From the NCBI GenBank assembly GCA_964528575.1, contig CAZGTQ010000087.1, positions 1 through 16,435 on the forward strand: 16,435 nt of DNA, in the 5' to 3' direction. Shown one piece after another: positions 1-6,732 of the stretch. The notes beneath the pieces were generated by a model that did not search any database, was not told where the DNA came from, and worked only from the letters and a program-made list of their open reading frames with translations. This DNA is from CAZGTQ01 sp964528575 (GTDB taxonomy: Bacteria; Planctomycetota; UBA1135; GCA-002686595). Numbering within the stretch: the stretch's first letter is position 1; every line of letters starts with the position of its first letter. Made by a program: the position numbers and the translations under genes.

Positions 1-176
1 TGGACGACGTGACCGCGCGGCAGCTCGTAGTGACGCACGCGTACGAGACCGTGGCCATCGACGGCGCACGCCGAGCACGCGATCGTGGCGGCGAGCGCCA
101 GCCACCACACCCCGTCCCCGGACGGGCGCCTCGCGGCCGCACGGCGAGCACGCCGGACGAGGCTCCTCCCTCTCAC
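1..176 (-). CDS. Probable lipoprotein, N-terminus only (cut by left edge)
   Basis: Only the first 58 codons are inside the window; the gene runs off the left edge. Translation from a GTG at 176 gives an Arg-rich n-region, then a hydrophobic stretch (WWLALAATIACSACAVDGHG, residues 24-43) with cysteines at residues 34 and 37 that could be lipidation sites, then a polar mature region. This is what is seen; the lipoprotein call is inference, because neither cysteine sits in an ideal lipobox. The frame upstream is closed by the TAG stop of the ABC gene at 210-212, so the start must lie within the next 33 bases or further inside. A second in-frame GTG at 110, just before the hydrophobic stretch, is an alternative start. 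The short gap after the ABC exporter suggests the same transcript. No family was recognised. Confidence 0.5.
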   Translation of the reverse strand, partial: MRGRSLVRRARRAAARRPSGDGVWWLALAATIACSACAVDGHGLVRVRHYELPRGHVV

Positions 177-209
177 GCCCCGGATGATAATGCCGAACGA
201 GGCACGGCG

Positions 210-2054
210 CTACGCCGCGCCCTCTTCCTGGTCGCTGTACTGCAGCCGATAGAGCCGCGCGTACGTGCCGCCGCGCGCGAGGAGCTCGTCGTGGGAGCCC
301 TGCTCGACGATGCGGCCCTGGTGCATGACGAGGATGCGGTCGACGTCGCGGATCGTCGAGAGGCGGTGCGCGATGATCAACGACGTGCGGCCCTTCATCA
401 GCTCGTGCACCGCGTCCTGCAGCAGGTGCTCGGTGTTCGTGTCGACGTTCGACGTCGCTTCGTCGAGAGCGAGCACCGGCGGGGCGACCGCGAGCACGCG
501 AGCGAACGCGACGAGCTGGCGCTCGCCCGACGAGAGGTTGGCGCCGCGCTCGCGCACCGGCTCGCGGTAGCGGCGCGGGAAGCGCGCGACGACCTGGTCG
601 AGGTGCAGGCGGTCGGCGGCGGCGCGTGCGTCGCTCTCGGTGATCTCGGGATGGCCGAGGCGGATGTTCGAGAGCACGTCGCCGCCGAACAGGAAGACGT
701 CCTGCGGGACGATGCCGACGCGGCGGCGCAGGTCGCGCAGCGCGTAGCGGCGCACGTCGACGCCATCGAGCTCGATCGTGCCCGCGTCGACGTCGTACAG
801 GCGCGTGAGCAGCTTCAGGATCGTCGTCTTGCCGCTGCCGGTCGCGCCGACGATCGCGACGCGCTCGCCGGGGGCGACCTCGAAGCTCACGTCGCGCAGC
901 ACGGGCTCCTGCGGGTCGTAGCCGAACGTCACGCGGTCGAAGACGATCGAGCCGTGCGCCTCGTGCGCCGCGACGGGCTCGTCCGGCTCGGCGGTGAGCT
1001 CGCGCTTGTCGAGCAGCGAGAAGATGCGGTCCGACGCGGTCATCGCGTTCTGCATGACCGTGTACTTGAGGCTGAGCTCGTTCAGCGGACCGAAGAAGCG
1101 ACCCATGTAGTCGATGAACGCGTACAGGACGCCGATCGTGAGGCCGGAGTCGGTGAGCGCGTTCGCGTCGCCGCCGGCGAGGGCGACGAGCGCGCGGCCG
1201 CCGTACCACAGGATCAGCGCGAGCGTCAGGTTGCCGAGCAACTCCGTGCCCGCCGACAGGATCGATTCCCAGCGCACCGCCTCGATCTGCCAGCGGCACA
1301 TGCCCTCGTTCACGTCGGCGAACTCGCCGCGCGTGCGCTTCTCGCGCACGAACATCTGGATGATCGGCATGCCCGCGACGTGCTCGTGCAGGAACGCGTT
1401 GAGCTGCGACCGACGCGCGACCATCTCGCCGTACGCGTGCCGCACGTGCACGCGGATCCACATCGTCAGCGCGAGCAGGACCGGGACGACGAGCATCGTC
1501 ACGGCCGCGAGCTGCCAGTGCATCGCGAACAGGATGACGATCGTCGCGACGAGGAAGACGAGGTCGCCGAGGATCGTCACGACGCCCGACGAGAACATCT
1601 CCTGCAGCGCCTCGACGTCGGTCGTCACGCGCCCCACGAGCCGACCGATCGGCGTCTTGTCGTAGAACGACGAGCGCAGCCGCTGCAAGTGCGCGAAGAC
1701 CGCCATGCGCAGGTCGAGCAGGCTGTTCTGCCCGGCCTTGTCGATCGTCCACGTCTGCCACGCCTTGCCCGCGATCTCGACGAGCGCGATCGCGGCGAAC
1801 GCGAGGAGGATCCACGCGAAACCGCTCGTTCCCGCGCCCATGCCGCGGCCCTCGGCCGGCACGATGTAATCGTCGATCGCGATCTTGACGAGCCACGGGA
1901 GCGCGAGCCCGCACGCGGACGTGACGAACAGGAGCGCGAGGCTGCCCCAGATCAGCGCCCGGTGCGGCCGGATGTACGTCCACAGGCGCCGCGCGAGCTC
2001 CGCGTCGTACGCCACCGCGCGCCGCTCGCGCCGCTCGAGCTCGATCGCCGGCAT
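210..2054 (-). CDS. ABC exporter half-transporter, catalytic-site subunit (BmrD/YheH-like)
   Basis: A 614-residue type I ABC exporter with an N-terminal six-helix transmembrane domain (first helices near residues 34-52, 80-98, 160-178 and 180-200) and a C-terminal ATPase domain. Visible motifs are A-loop Tyr379, Walker A GATGSGKTT at 403-411, signature LSSGE at 507-511, Walker B Asp531 with catalytic Glu532, and switch His563. The variant signature LSSGE together with an intact catalytic Glu matches the BmrD/YheH side of heterodimeric multidrug exporters. Its partner is the gene just upstream, whose TGA stop overlaps this ATG by one base (TGATG at 2052-2056), so translation is probably coupled. 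By family knowledge the pair extrudes drugs or lipophilic compounds across the inner membrane using ATP; the substrate cannot be read from the sequence. The frame stays open far upstream of the ATG, but that part reads as a low-complexity Arg/Ala shadow. Confidence 0.93.
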   Translation of the reverse strand: MPAIELERRERRAVAYDAELARRLWTYIRPHRALIWGSLALLFVTSACGLALPWLVKIAIDDYIVPAEGRGMGAGTSGFAWILLAFAAIALVEIAGKAWQTWTIDKAGQNSLLDLRMAVFAHLQRLRSSFYDKTPIGRLVGRVTTDVEALQEMFSSGVVTILGDLVFLVATIVILFAMHWQLAAVTMLVVPVLLALTMWIRVHVRHAYGEMVARRSQLNAFLHEHVAGMPIIQMFVREKRTRGEFADVNEGMCRWQIEAVRWESILSAGTELLGNLTLALILWYGGRALVALAGGDANALTDSGLTIGVLYAFIDYMGRFFGPLNELSLKYTVMQNAMTASDRIFSLLDKRELTAEPDEPVAAHEAHGSIVFDRVTFGYDPQEPVLRDVSFEVAPGERVAIVGATGSGKTTILKLLTRLYDVDAGTIELDGVDVRRYALRDLRRRVGIVPQDVFLFGGDVLSNIRLGHPEITESDARAAADRLHLDQVVARFPRRYREPVRERGANLSSGERQLVAFARVLAVAPPVLALDEATSNVDTNTEHLLQDAVHELMKGRTSLIIAHRLSTIRDVDRILVMHQGRIVEQGSHDELLARGGTYARLYRLQYSDQEEGAA

Positions 2055-3997
2055 CAGCGCGCCTCCCCGTCCGGCCGGCCGGCGCCGAGCTGGCCGGAAC
2101 GCAGCTCGCACTCGAGCCGTTCGCGCTCGGCCGCGCGCGCCTCGCTCTCCTCCTGCTTGCGCCACAGCGCGGCGTAACGGCCGCGCTGCGCGAGGAGCTG
2201 CGCGTGCGTGCCGCGCTCGGCGACGCGGCCCTCGTCGAGCACGAGGATGTCGTCGGCGTGCGCGAGCGTCGACAGCCGGTGCGACACGATGATCGTCGTG
2301 CGTTCGGCGGCGAACGGCTGCAGGCGCTCGAGGATCGCGTCCGCCGTGTGCGTGTCGACGGCCGAGAGCGTGTCGTCGAGGATCAGGATCTTCGGGTCGA
2401 GCAGGAGCACGCGCGCGAGCGCCGTGCGCTGGCGCTGGCCGCCCGAGAGGTTGACGCCGCGCTCGCCGACGACCGTGTCGAGACCCGCGGGGAGCTGCGG
2501 CAGGTCCTTGTCGAGCTGCGCCGCCGCGGCGGCGGCCTCGATCTGCGCGCGCGTCGCGTCGGGCCTGCCGAGCGCGATGTTGTCGGCGAGCGACGCGCTG
2601 AACAGGAACGCGTCCTGCGGCACCAGGCCGATCGCGCCGCGCACGGCGTGCAGCGGCAGCTCGGTCACGTCCTGGCCGTCGAGGAACACCGTGCCCGGCT
2701 CGACCGGCGCGAGCCGCGCGAGCGCGCGCGTGATCGTCGTCTTGCCCGAGCCCGTGTGCCCGACGATGCCGAGCGTCTGGCCCGGCTCGACGTCGAACGA
2801 GACGTCGTGCAGCACCTCGCGCGCGCGGTCGAGCTCGGCCGCGCTCTCCGCGTCCGGCGCCGTTTCCTCCCAGCGCGGCGCCGCGGGCAGGCTCCCCTCG
2901 AGGTGCGGCTGGTCCGCAAGCCGCGCGTGCACGACGCCCAGGTGCCGGACGGAAACGGCGCCGCGCGCGATGTGCGCGCCGGCTCCGTCGCCGCCGGGCG
3001 GGTCCTCGAGCTCGACCTGCGCGTCGAGGATCTCGCGGATGCGGCCGAGCGCCGACGCGCCGCGGCGCAGCGAGCTGATCACGAAGCCGAGCGTGCGCGT
3101 CGGCCCCGCGAGCATCTGCAGGTAGATGACGAGCGTGACGAGGCCGCCGAGCGTGAGCGAGTGGTCCGGATCCGCGACGCGCGGTCCGCCGAGGCCGAGC
3201 ACGACGAGCGTGCTCACCGTCGTCAGGCCCATCATCAGCGGGATGAGCACCGCCCGCTGCTTGGTCACCTCGAGGTTCAGCGCGCGGTAGTCCGCGCAGT
3301 GCGCACGGAAGCGCTCGCGGTCGTAATCCTCGAGCGCGAGGGTCTTGATGACCATCTGCCCCGACAGGCTCTCGTCGACCTTCGCGCTGACCTCGGCGAG
3401 GCTGTTCTGCGCGAGCCGGAAGCCCTCCTGGATGCGCACCGCGATCTTGCGCGCGAAGTACAGGAACAGCGGGAACGGCGCGATCGCGACGAGCGTGACC
3501 GTCGCGTCGATCGGGATCATCATCGCGAGGCCGAGCGCGAAGAGCACGGCCGTCTCGGCGAGGTACATGATCACCGGTCCCGTGAGCCCCTGGACGTTCT
3601 GCATGTCGTTCACGCAGCGCGACATGACCTGCCCGACCGGGTTGCGCACGAAGAACGACGGCGCGAGGCGCAGGAGGTGGTCGAACAGGTCCTCGCGCAG
3701 GTCGTGCGCGACGCGGCGGCTCGTGCTGAGGATCGCGAGCCGGCTGATCGCGCGCGCGACGGCGACGGCGAGCGCGGCGAGGGCGATGCCGCCGAGCAGC
3801 CAGGGGAGCAGCTCGCGCTGCTCGTCCGACGCTTGCGGGGTCTCGACGACGACGCGCAGCGCGTCGACGACGTCGCCCACGAGCTTGGGGATCGCGAGCT
3901 TGAGCGCGATGCTCAGGACGATGCACACCGTGCCCACGACGTAGGCGCGGCGGTAGCGTCGCAGGGAGGGGACCAGGGTGCGCAGCTCGCGGAGCAT
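2054..3997 (-). CDS. ABC exporter half-transporter, degenerate-site subunit (BmrC/YheI-like)
   Basis: A 647-residue type I ABC exporter subunit with a transmembrane domain in residues ~18-310 and a C-terminal nucleotide-binding domain. Walker A GHTGSGKTT is at 413-421, the canonical signature LSGGQ at 517-521, Walker B Asp541 and switch His573. The catalytic Glu is replaced by Asp542 (LILDDTLSAVD), as in BmrC/YheI. The usual A-loop aromatic is not visible, and about 40 extra polar residues (~355-394) sit between the first two strands of the ATPase domain. Its canonical signature would complete the intact ATP site of the downstream partner, while its own Walker motifs face the partner's LSSGE signature and form the degenerate site. 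The start is the ATG at 3997; there is no clear Shine-Dalgarno. The gene follows a small lipoprotein after 62 bases. Heterodimer assignment is strong; the substrate is unknown. Confidence 0.93.
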   Translation of the reverse strand: MLRELRTLVPSLRRYRRAYVVGTVCIVLSIALKLAIPKLVGDVVDALRVVVETPQASDEQRELLPWLLGGIALAALAVAVARAISRLAILSTSRRVAHDLREDLFDHLLRLAPSFFVRNPVGQVMSRCVNDMQNVQGLTGPVIMYLAETAVLFALGLAMMIPIDATVTLVAIAPFPLFLYFARKIAVRIQEGFRLAQNSLAEVSAKVDESLSGQMVIKTLALEDYDRERFRAHCADYRALNLEVTKQRAVLIPLMMGLTTVSTLVVLGLGGPRVADPDHSLTLGGLVTLVIYLQMLAGPTRTLGFVISSLRRGASALGRIREILDAQVELEDPPGGDGAGAHIARGAVSVRHLGVVHARLADQPHLEGSLPAAPRWEETAPDAESAAELDRAREVLHDVSFDVEPGQTLGIVGHTGSGKTTITRALARLAPVEPGTVFLDGQDVTELPLHAVRGAIGLVPQDAFLFSASLADNIALGRPDATRAQIEAAAAAAQLDKDLPQLPAGLDTVVGERGVNLSGGQRQRTALARVLLLDPKILILDDTLSAVDTHTADAILERLQPFAAERTTIIVSHRLSTLAHADDILVLDEGRVAERGTHAQLLAQRGRYAALWRKQEESEARAAERERLECELRSGQLGAGRPDGEAR

Positions 3998-4009
3998 CGG
4001 AAGCGAGCC

Positions 4010-4037
4010 AACCTACTGTCCCGCCCGCGACCGACAA
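4010..4037 (-). promoter_or_regulatory. Weak sigma70-like promoter candidate before the ABC operon
   Basis: On the minus strand TTGTCG (4037-4032) and TAGGTT (4015-4010) are separated by 16 bases, each matching about half of the vegetative consensus. Transcription from here would start a few bases before the ATG at 3997, which fits the missing Shine-Dalgarno only if the message is nearly leaderless. This is a weak match in a GC-rich gap and is offered as a candidate only. Confidence 0.18.
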
Positions 4038-4059
4038 CGCGGCGGCGCGGAAAGGCTCG

Positions 4060-4578
4060 CTAATGCCCGACGTGCTCGACGTAGAGCGCGCTCGTCGGCA
4101 GCGAGATCGTCTCGTCCGCGGCGCCCGTCGCGCGCAGGACGAGGTCGGCGACGTCTCCGTCGGTCAGGACGGGCAGGTACCACCAGCCGGCCTCGCCCTG
4201 CTCGCCCATGAACGGCCGCGGGCCGGGCTCCTCGCCGGGGCGCCGCAGGAGCACGACCGGGCCCTTCCCGGTCACCGGGTTGGGGACGACGGCGAACCCG
4301 TCGATCACGAGCTCGCCGCGCAGGTCGCGGCCGGAGAGCTCGACCGTGCGGCCCACGATCGCCGCGAGCCGACCCTGCGCCGCGGGGGAAGGGACCTCGC
4401 CGCCGTGGCCGGGCGCGGGCGGGTCCGGCGTCGAGCACGCCAGCGCGAGCGCGAGCGCCAGGAGCGGCGCGCACGCCAAGTCGATGCGGAGCAAGGGGTT
4501 GCGTCGACGCTGCAGGGACTCGCGAGCGGTGGGCATGGCCGGAGAACGGCGCCGCGCGCGCCCGTCTTGGCGGCTCAT
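4060..4578 (-). CDS. Small secreted lipoprotein of unknown function
   Basis: A 172-residue protein with a basic n-region, a hydrophobic stretch and a probable lipobox (ALALALAC, Cys48), followed by a Pro/Gly-rich spacer and a compact C-terminal domain of about 110 residues. It is probably anchored in the outer or inner membrane facing the periplasm. The ATG at 4578 is chosen because it overlaps the exonuclease stop as ATGA (4575-4578), a common sign of coupled translation. An internal ATG at 4536 would give a more usual signal-peptide length and put the cysteine at residue 34, so it is a serious alternative. The mature part contains GWWYLPVLTDGDVADLVL near the C-terminus; I do not recognise the family. 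It lies between a DNA-repair-type nuclease and an ABC exporter, which does not fix its role. Confidence 0.75.
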   Translation of the reverse strand: MSRQDGRARRRSPAMPTARESLQRRRNPLLRIDLACAPLLALALALACSTPDPPAPGHGGEVPSPAAQGRLAAIVGRTVELSGRDLRGELVIDGFAVVPNPVTGKGPVVLLRRPGEEPGPRPFMGEQGEAGWWYLPVLTDGDVADLVLRATGAADETISLPTSALYVEHVGH

Positions 4579-5471
4579 GCCCCGTCCGCCCACTTCGGGA
4601 TCCGGTCGCGGACGCCCTCGAAGCCGAGGCGCTCGAACAGCGGGTCGACGAGCTCACGTCGCGCGCCGCGCCAGGCGAGGCGCTCCAGCGTCGCGTCCGC
4701 CGGCGCGTCGCGCGCGACGGTCGCGAGCTCGCGCGAAAGGAACGCGAGCTCGCGCGCGGCCTCGAGCTTCGCCGCCAGCGCCTTCGCTCCGCGCAGCGAG
4801 AGCTCCGCGACGCGCGGGAGGTTCGCGTAGAGCGCGTCGAGGTCGTGGAACGCGCCCAGGAGCGCCGCCGCGGTCTTGGGCCCGACGCCCGCGACGCCCG
4901 GGATGCCGTCGACGGGGTCGCCCGCGAGCCCGAGGTAGTCGGGGATCTGTTCCGCGCGCACGCCGAACTTCTCGAGGACCTCGTCCGGGCCGTAGCGCGT
5001 GCCGCGGGCGAAGTCGAAGAGCTCGACCGACGGCGCGACGAGCTGCGCGAGGTCCTTGTCGGACGTCACGACGACGACGCTGTGGCCGCCGCTCACGAGG
5101 CGCCCGCACGCGGTCGCGATCAGGTCGTCCGCTTCGTAGCGCTCGTGGCACCACGTCAGCGCGCCGAGCGCGTCGGCGGCCTCGCGGCACGCGCGCTGCT
5201 GCGCCTCGAGCTCCGGCGGCGGCAGCTCGCGGTTCGCCTTGTACTCGGGGTAGAGCTCGTTGCGGAAGCTCGTCGTCAGGCTCTGGTCGAACGCGACGCC
5301 CAGGTGCGTCAACTTCTCGTCGTCGAACAGGCGCAGCAGGAACCCGATGAAGCCGTACACCGCATTGACGGGGCCGCCGTCCGGCGCGCGCATCGAGTCG
5401 GGCAGGGCGAAGTACGCGCGGAAGATGTACGGGCTGGCGTCGACGAGATGGACCGTGCAGCGCGCGGGCAT
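4575..5471 (-). CDS. 5'-3' exonuclease, DNA polymerase I N-terminal (FEN/PIN-like) family
   Basis: A 298-residue stand-alone 5'-3' exonuclease / flap nuclease. The PIN-like domain begins with VDASPYIFRAYF (Asp11). The acidic residues expected for the two metal sites are all visible: Asp11, Asp62, Glu113, Asp115, Asp116, Asp138, Asp140, Asp185 and Asp188. Lys78 and Arg81 lie in the segment that contacts the phosphate, and a helix-hairpin-helix (GIPGVAGVGPKTA, 189-201) would bind duplex DNA. No polymerase domain follows. The family removes RNA primers and 5' flaps; a complete metal set suggests an active enzyme. The ATG at 5471 leaves ten residues before the catalytic Asp, as expected. A GTG at 5492, which overlaps the porin stop, is an alternative start adding seven residues. 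The 3' end overlaps the next gene as ATGA. Confidence 0.93.
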   Translation of the reverse strand: MPARCTVHLVDASPYIFRAYFALPDSMRAPDGGPVNAVYGFIGFLLRLFDDEKLTHLGVAFDQSLTTSFRNELYPEYKANRELPPPELEAQQRACREAADALGALTWCHERYEADDLIATACGRLVSGGHSVVVVTSDKDLAQLVAPSVELFDFARGTRYGPDEVLEKFGVRAEQIPDYLGLAGDPVDGIPGVAGVGPKTAAALLGAFHDLDALYANLPRVAELSLRGAKALAAKLEAARELAFLSRELATVARDAPADATLERLAWRGARRELVDPLFERLGFEGVRDRIPKWADGA

Positions 5472-5488
5472 CGGCGCATCGTACGCGC

Positions 5489-6649
5489 TCACCACCCCGC
5501 GACCACGCGCACGCCCAGGACCGTCGCGTCGTCGAGCTCGCCGGTGCCGCCCGGATCGATGACGTGCTGCACGCTCGGCTGGATCGTGAGCCAGCGGGTG
5601 ACGCGCGCGCGGTAGGAGAGCTCGATCGCGACCTCCCATCGCCCCCCGGCCGCGACGCGCGCCGCCGCGACCGCGAGCCCGGCCCGATCCTCGCCGCGCC
5701 CGGGCAGGAGCCCGCGGTACACGGCGCCCGCGCCCAGGTAGGCATCGACGGGCGTCGCGCTCTCGTCGGCGATGCCGGCGCGGCCGAACAGCGAGAGGCC
5801 CTGCACCGGGTCGTGGCGCTCGTAGTACACGCTCTTCTCCGCGAGCGCGTACAGCCCCGATCCCTCGACGTCGCCGCCCGCGTACGTCCACGCGCCGAGC
5901 GCGAGCTTGCCGAAGCCGCCGTACAGGCGCTCCTGCGGCGGCAGCTCGTGGCGGCCGTGTTGCACGAGCGCGTCGAGCTCGGGCGAGGGGAGCGCGAGCC
6001 AGCCCGCCTCCGCGGCGACGATCACGCCGTCGTCGCGGTCGAGCACGACCTGCGTCCCGTTCGGATCGGCCGGGTCGCCCGGCACGCCGTCGGCGACGAG
6101 CGCCTGCGCGTAGCTGCGCTCCGAAGGTCGGACGCGGCCGCGCGCGGCGAGCGACGTGACGGGGAAGATCGACGGACCGTTGCGGCCCGAGAGCCCGAAG
6201 TCGGCGCCGATGCCGTGCGAGCTGTGCACGAAGAGCTCGGCCGATGGGATGACGTCGAACTCCGCGTTGACGTCGTACAGGCCCGCGAGCACCGAGGCGT
6301 GCTCGCCGAAGTCCTGCTCGATCCACGCCTCGTAGACCTTCGCCGTCTCGGGCGCTTCGACGTTGCTCATGCCCTGCACGTCGCCGACCGCCGCGCCGAT
6401 GCCGTCGCCGTGGTTCGCGAGCGCGTACAGGAACGCGCGCGCTCCGCGCCAGCCGACGAGCGGCTCGAGCGCGACCTCGAGCTCCAGGTCGAGGTTGCCG
6501 AAGAGCGCGTCGCCCGTGTCGACGCCACCGGAGACGTTGCGCATCGCGTCGAGCGTGTAGACGACCTTCGTCGCGATCGCGTCGTCTTGCGCGCGAACGG
6601 GCGTTGCGCCGGCGAGCAGGAGGACGAGCGCGGGAAGGGGGCGGGGCAT
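5489..6649 (-). CDS. OprB-family carbohydrate-selective outer-membrane porin
   Basis: A 386-residue protein with a clear signal peptide (cleavage after VRA, residue 20) and the characteristic OprB blocks in order: AGLYDVNAEFD (122-132), HGIGADFGLSGRNGPSIFPV (145-164), DGVPGDPADPNGT (187-199), LGAWTYAGG (251-259), GLYALAEKSVYYE (265-277), QGLSLFGRAGIA (283-294), and near the end WLTIQPSVQHVIDPGG (353-368). It ends in a C-terminal Trp, the usual terminal aromatic of beta-barrel proteins recognised by the BAM complex. By family it should form a 16-strand barrel that lets sugars or similar small solutes pass the outer membrane. The length is slightly below that of many OprB proteins because the N-terminal region is short. 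Seventeen bases separate it from the exonuclease ATG. No convincing Shine-Dalgarno is seen before the ATG. Confidence 0.88.
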   Translation of the reverse strand: MPRPLPALVLLLAGATPVRAQDDAIATKVVYTLDAMRNVSGGVDTGDALFGNLDLELEVALEPLVGWRGARAFLYALANHGDGIGAAVGDVQGMSNVEAPETAKVYEAWIEQDFGEHASVLAGLYDVNAEFDVIPSAELFVHSSHGIGADFGLSGRNGPSIFPVTSLAARGRVRPSERSYAQALVADGVPGDPADPNGTQVVLDRDDGVIVAAEAGWLALPSPELDALVQHGRHELPPQERLYGGFGKLALGAWTYAGGDVEGSGLYALAEKSVYYERHDPVQGLSLFGRAGIADESATPVDAYLGAGAVYRGLLPGRGEDRAGLAVAAARVAAGGRWEVAIELSYRARVTRWLTIQPSVQHVIDPGGTGELDDATVLGVRVVAGW

Positions 6650-6732
6650 CCCGCCCGGATCCTACCCGCGCTCGCCCGCGGTCCGATTCTGCGTCTCGAG
6701 GCCGATGGGCCGCGAGTCACTCCAGCGCCGCG

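Noticed and set aside
9..2177. Long plus-strand open frame opposite the ABC genes
   Set aside because: It reads as Arg/Ala/Asp-rich low complexity with no domain, and the opposite strand encodes a textbook ABC exporter. It is a shadow frame produced by the high GC content.
210..4037. Single minus-strand frame spanning both ABC genes as one 1275-residue protein
   Set aside because: Only the part downstream of the ATG at 2054 is ABC sequence. The upstream half is a shadow of the first ABC gene, which is in another frame and ends at the TGATG overlap.
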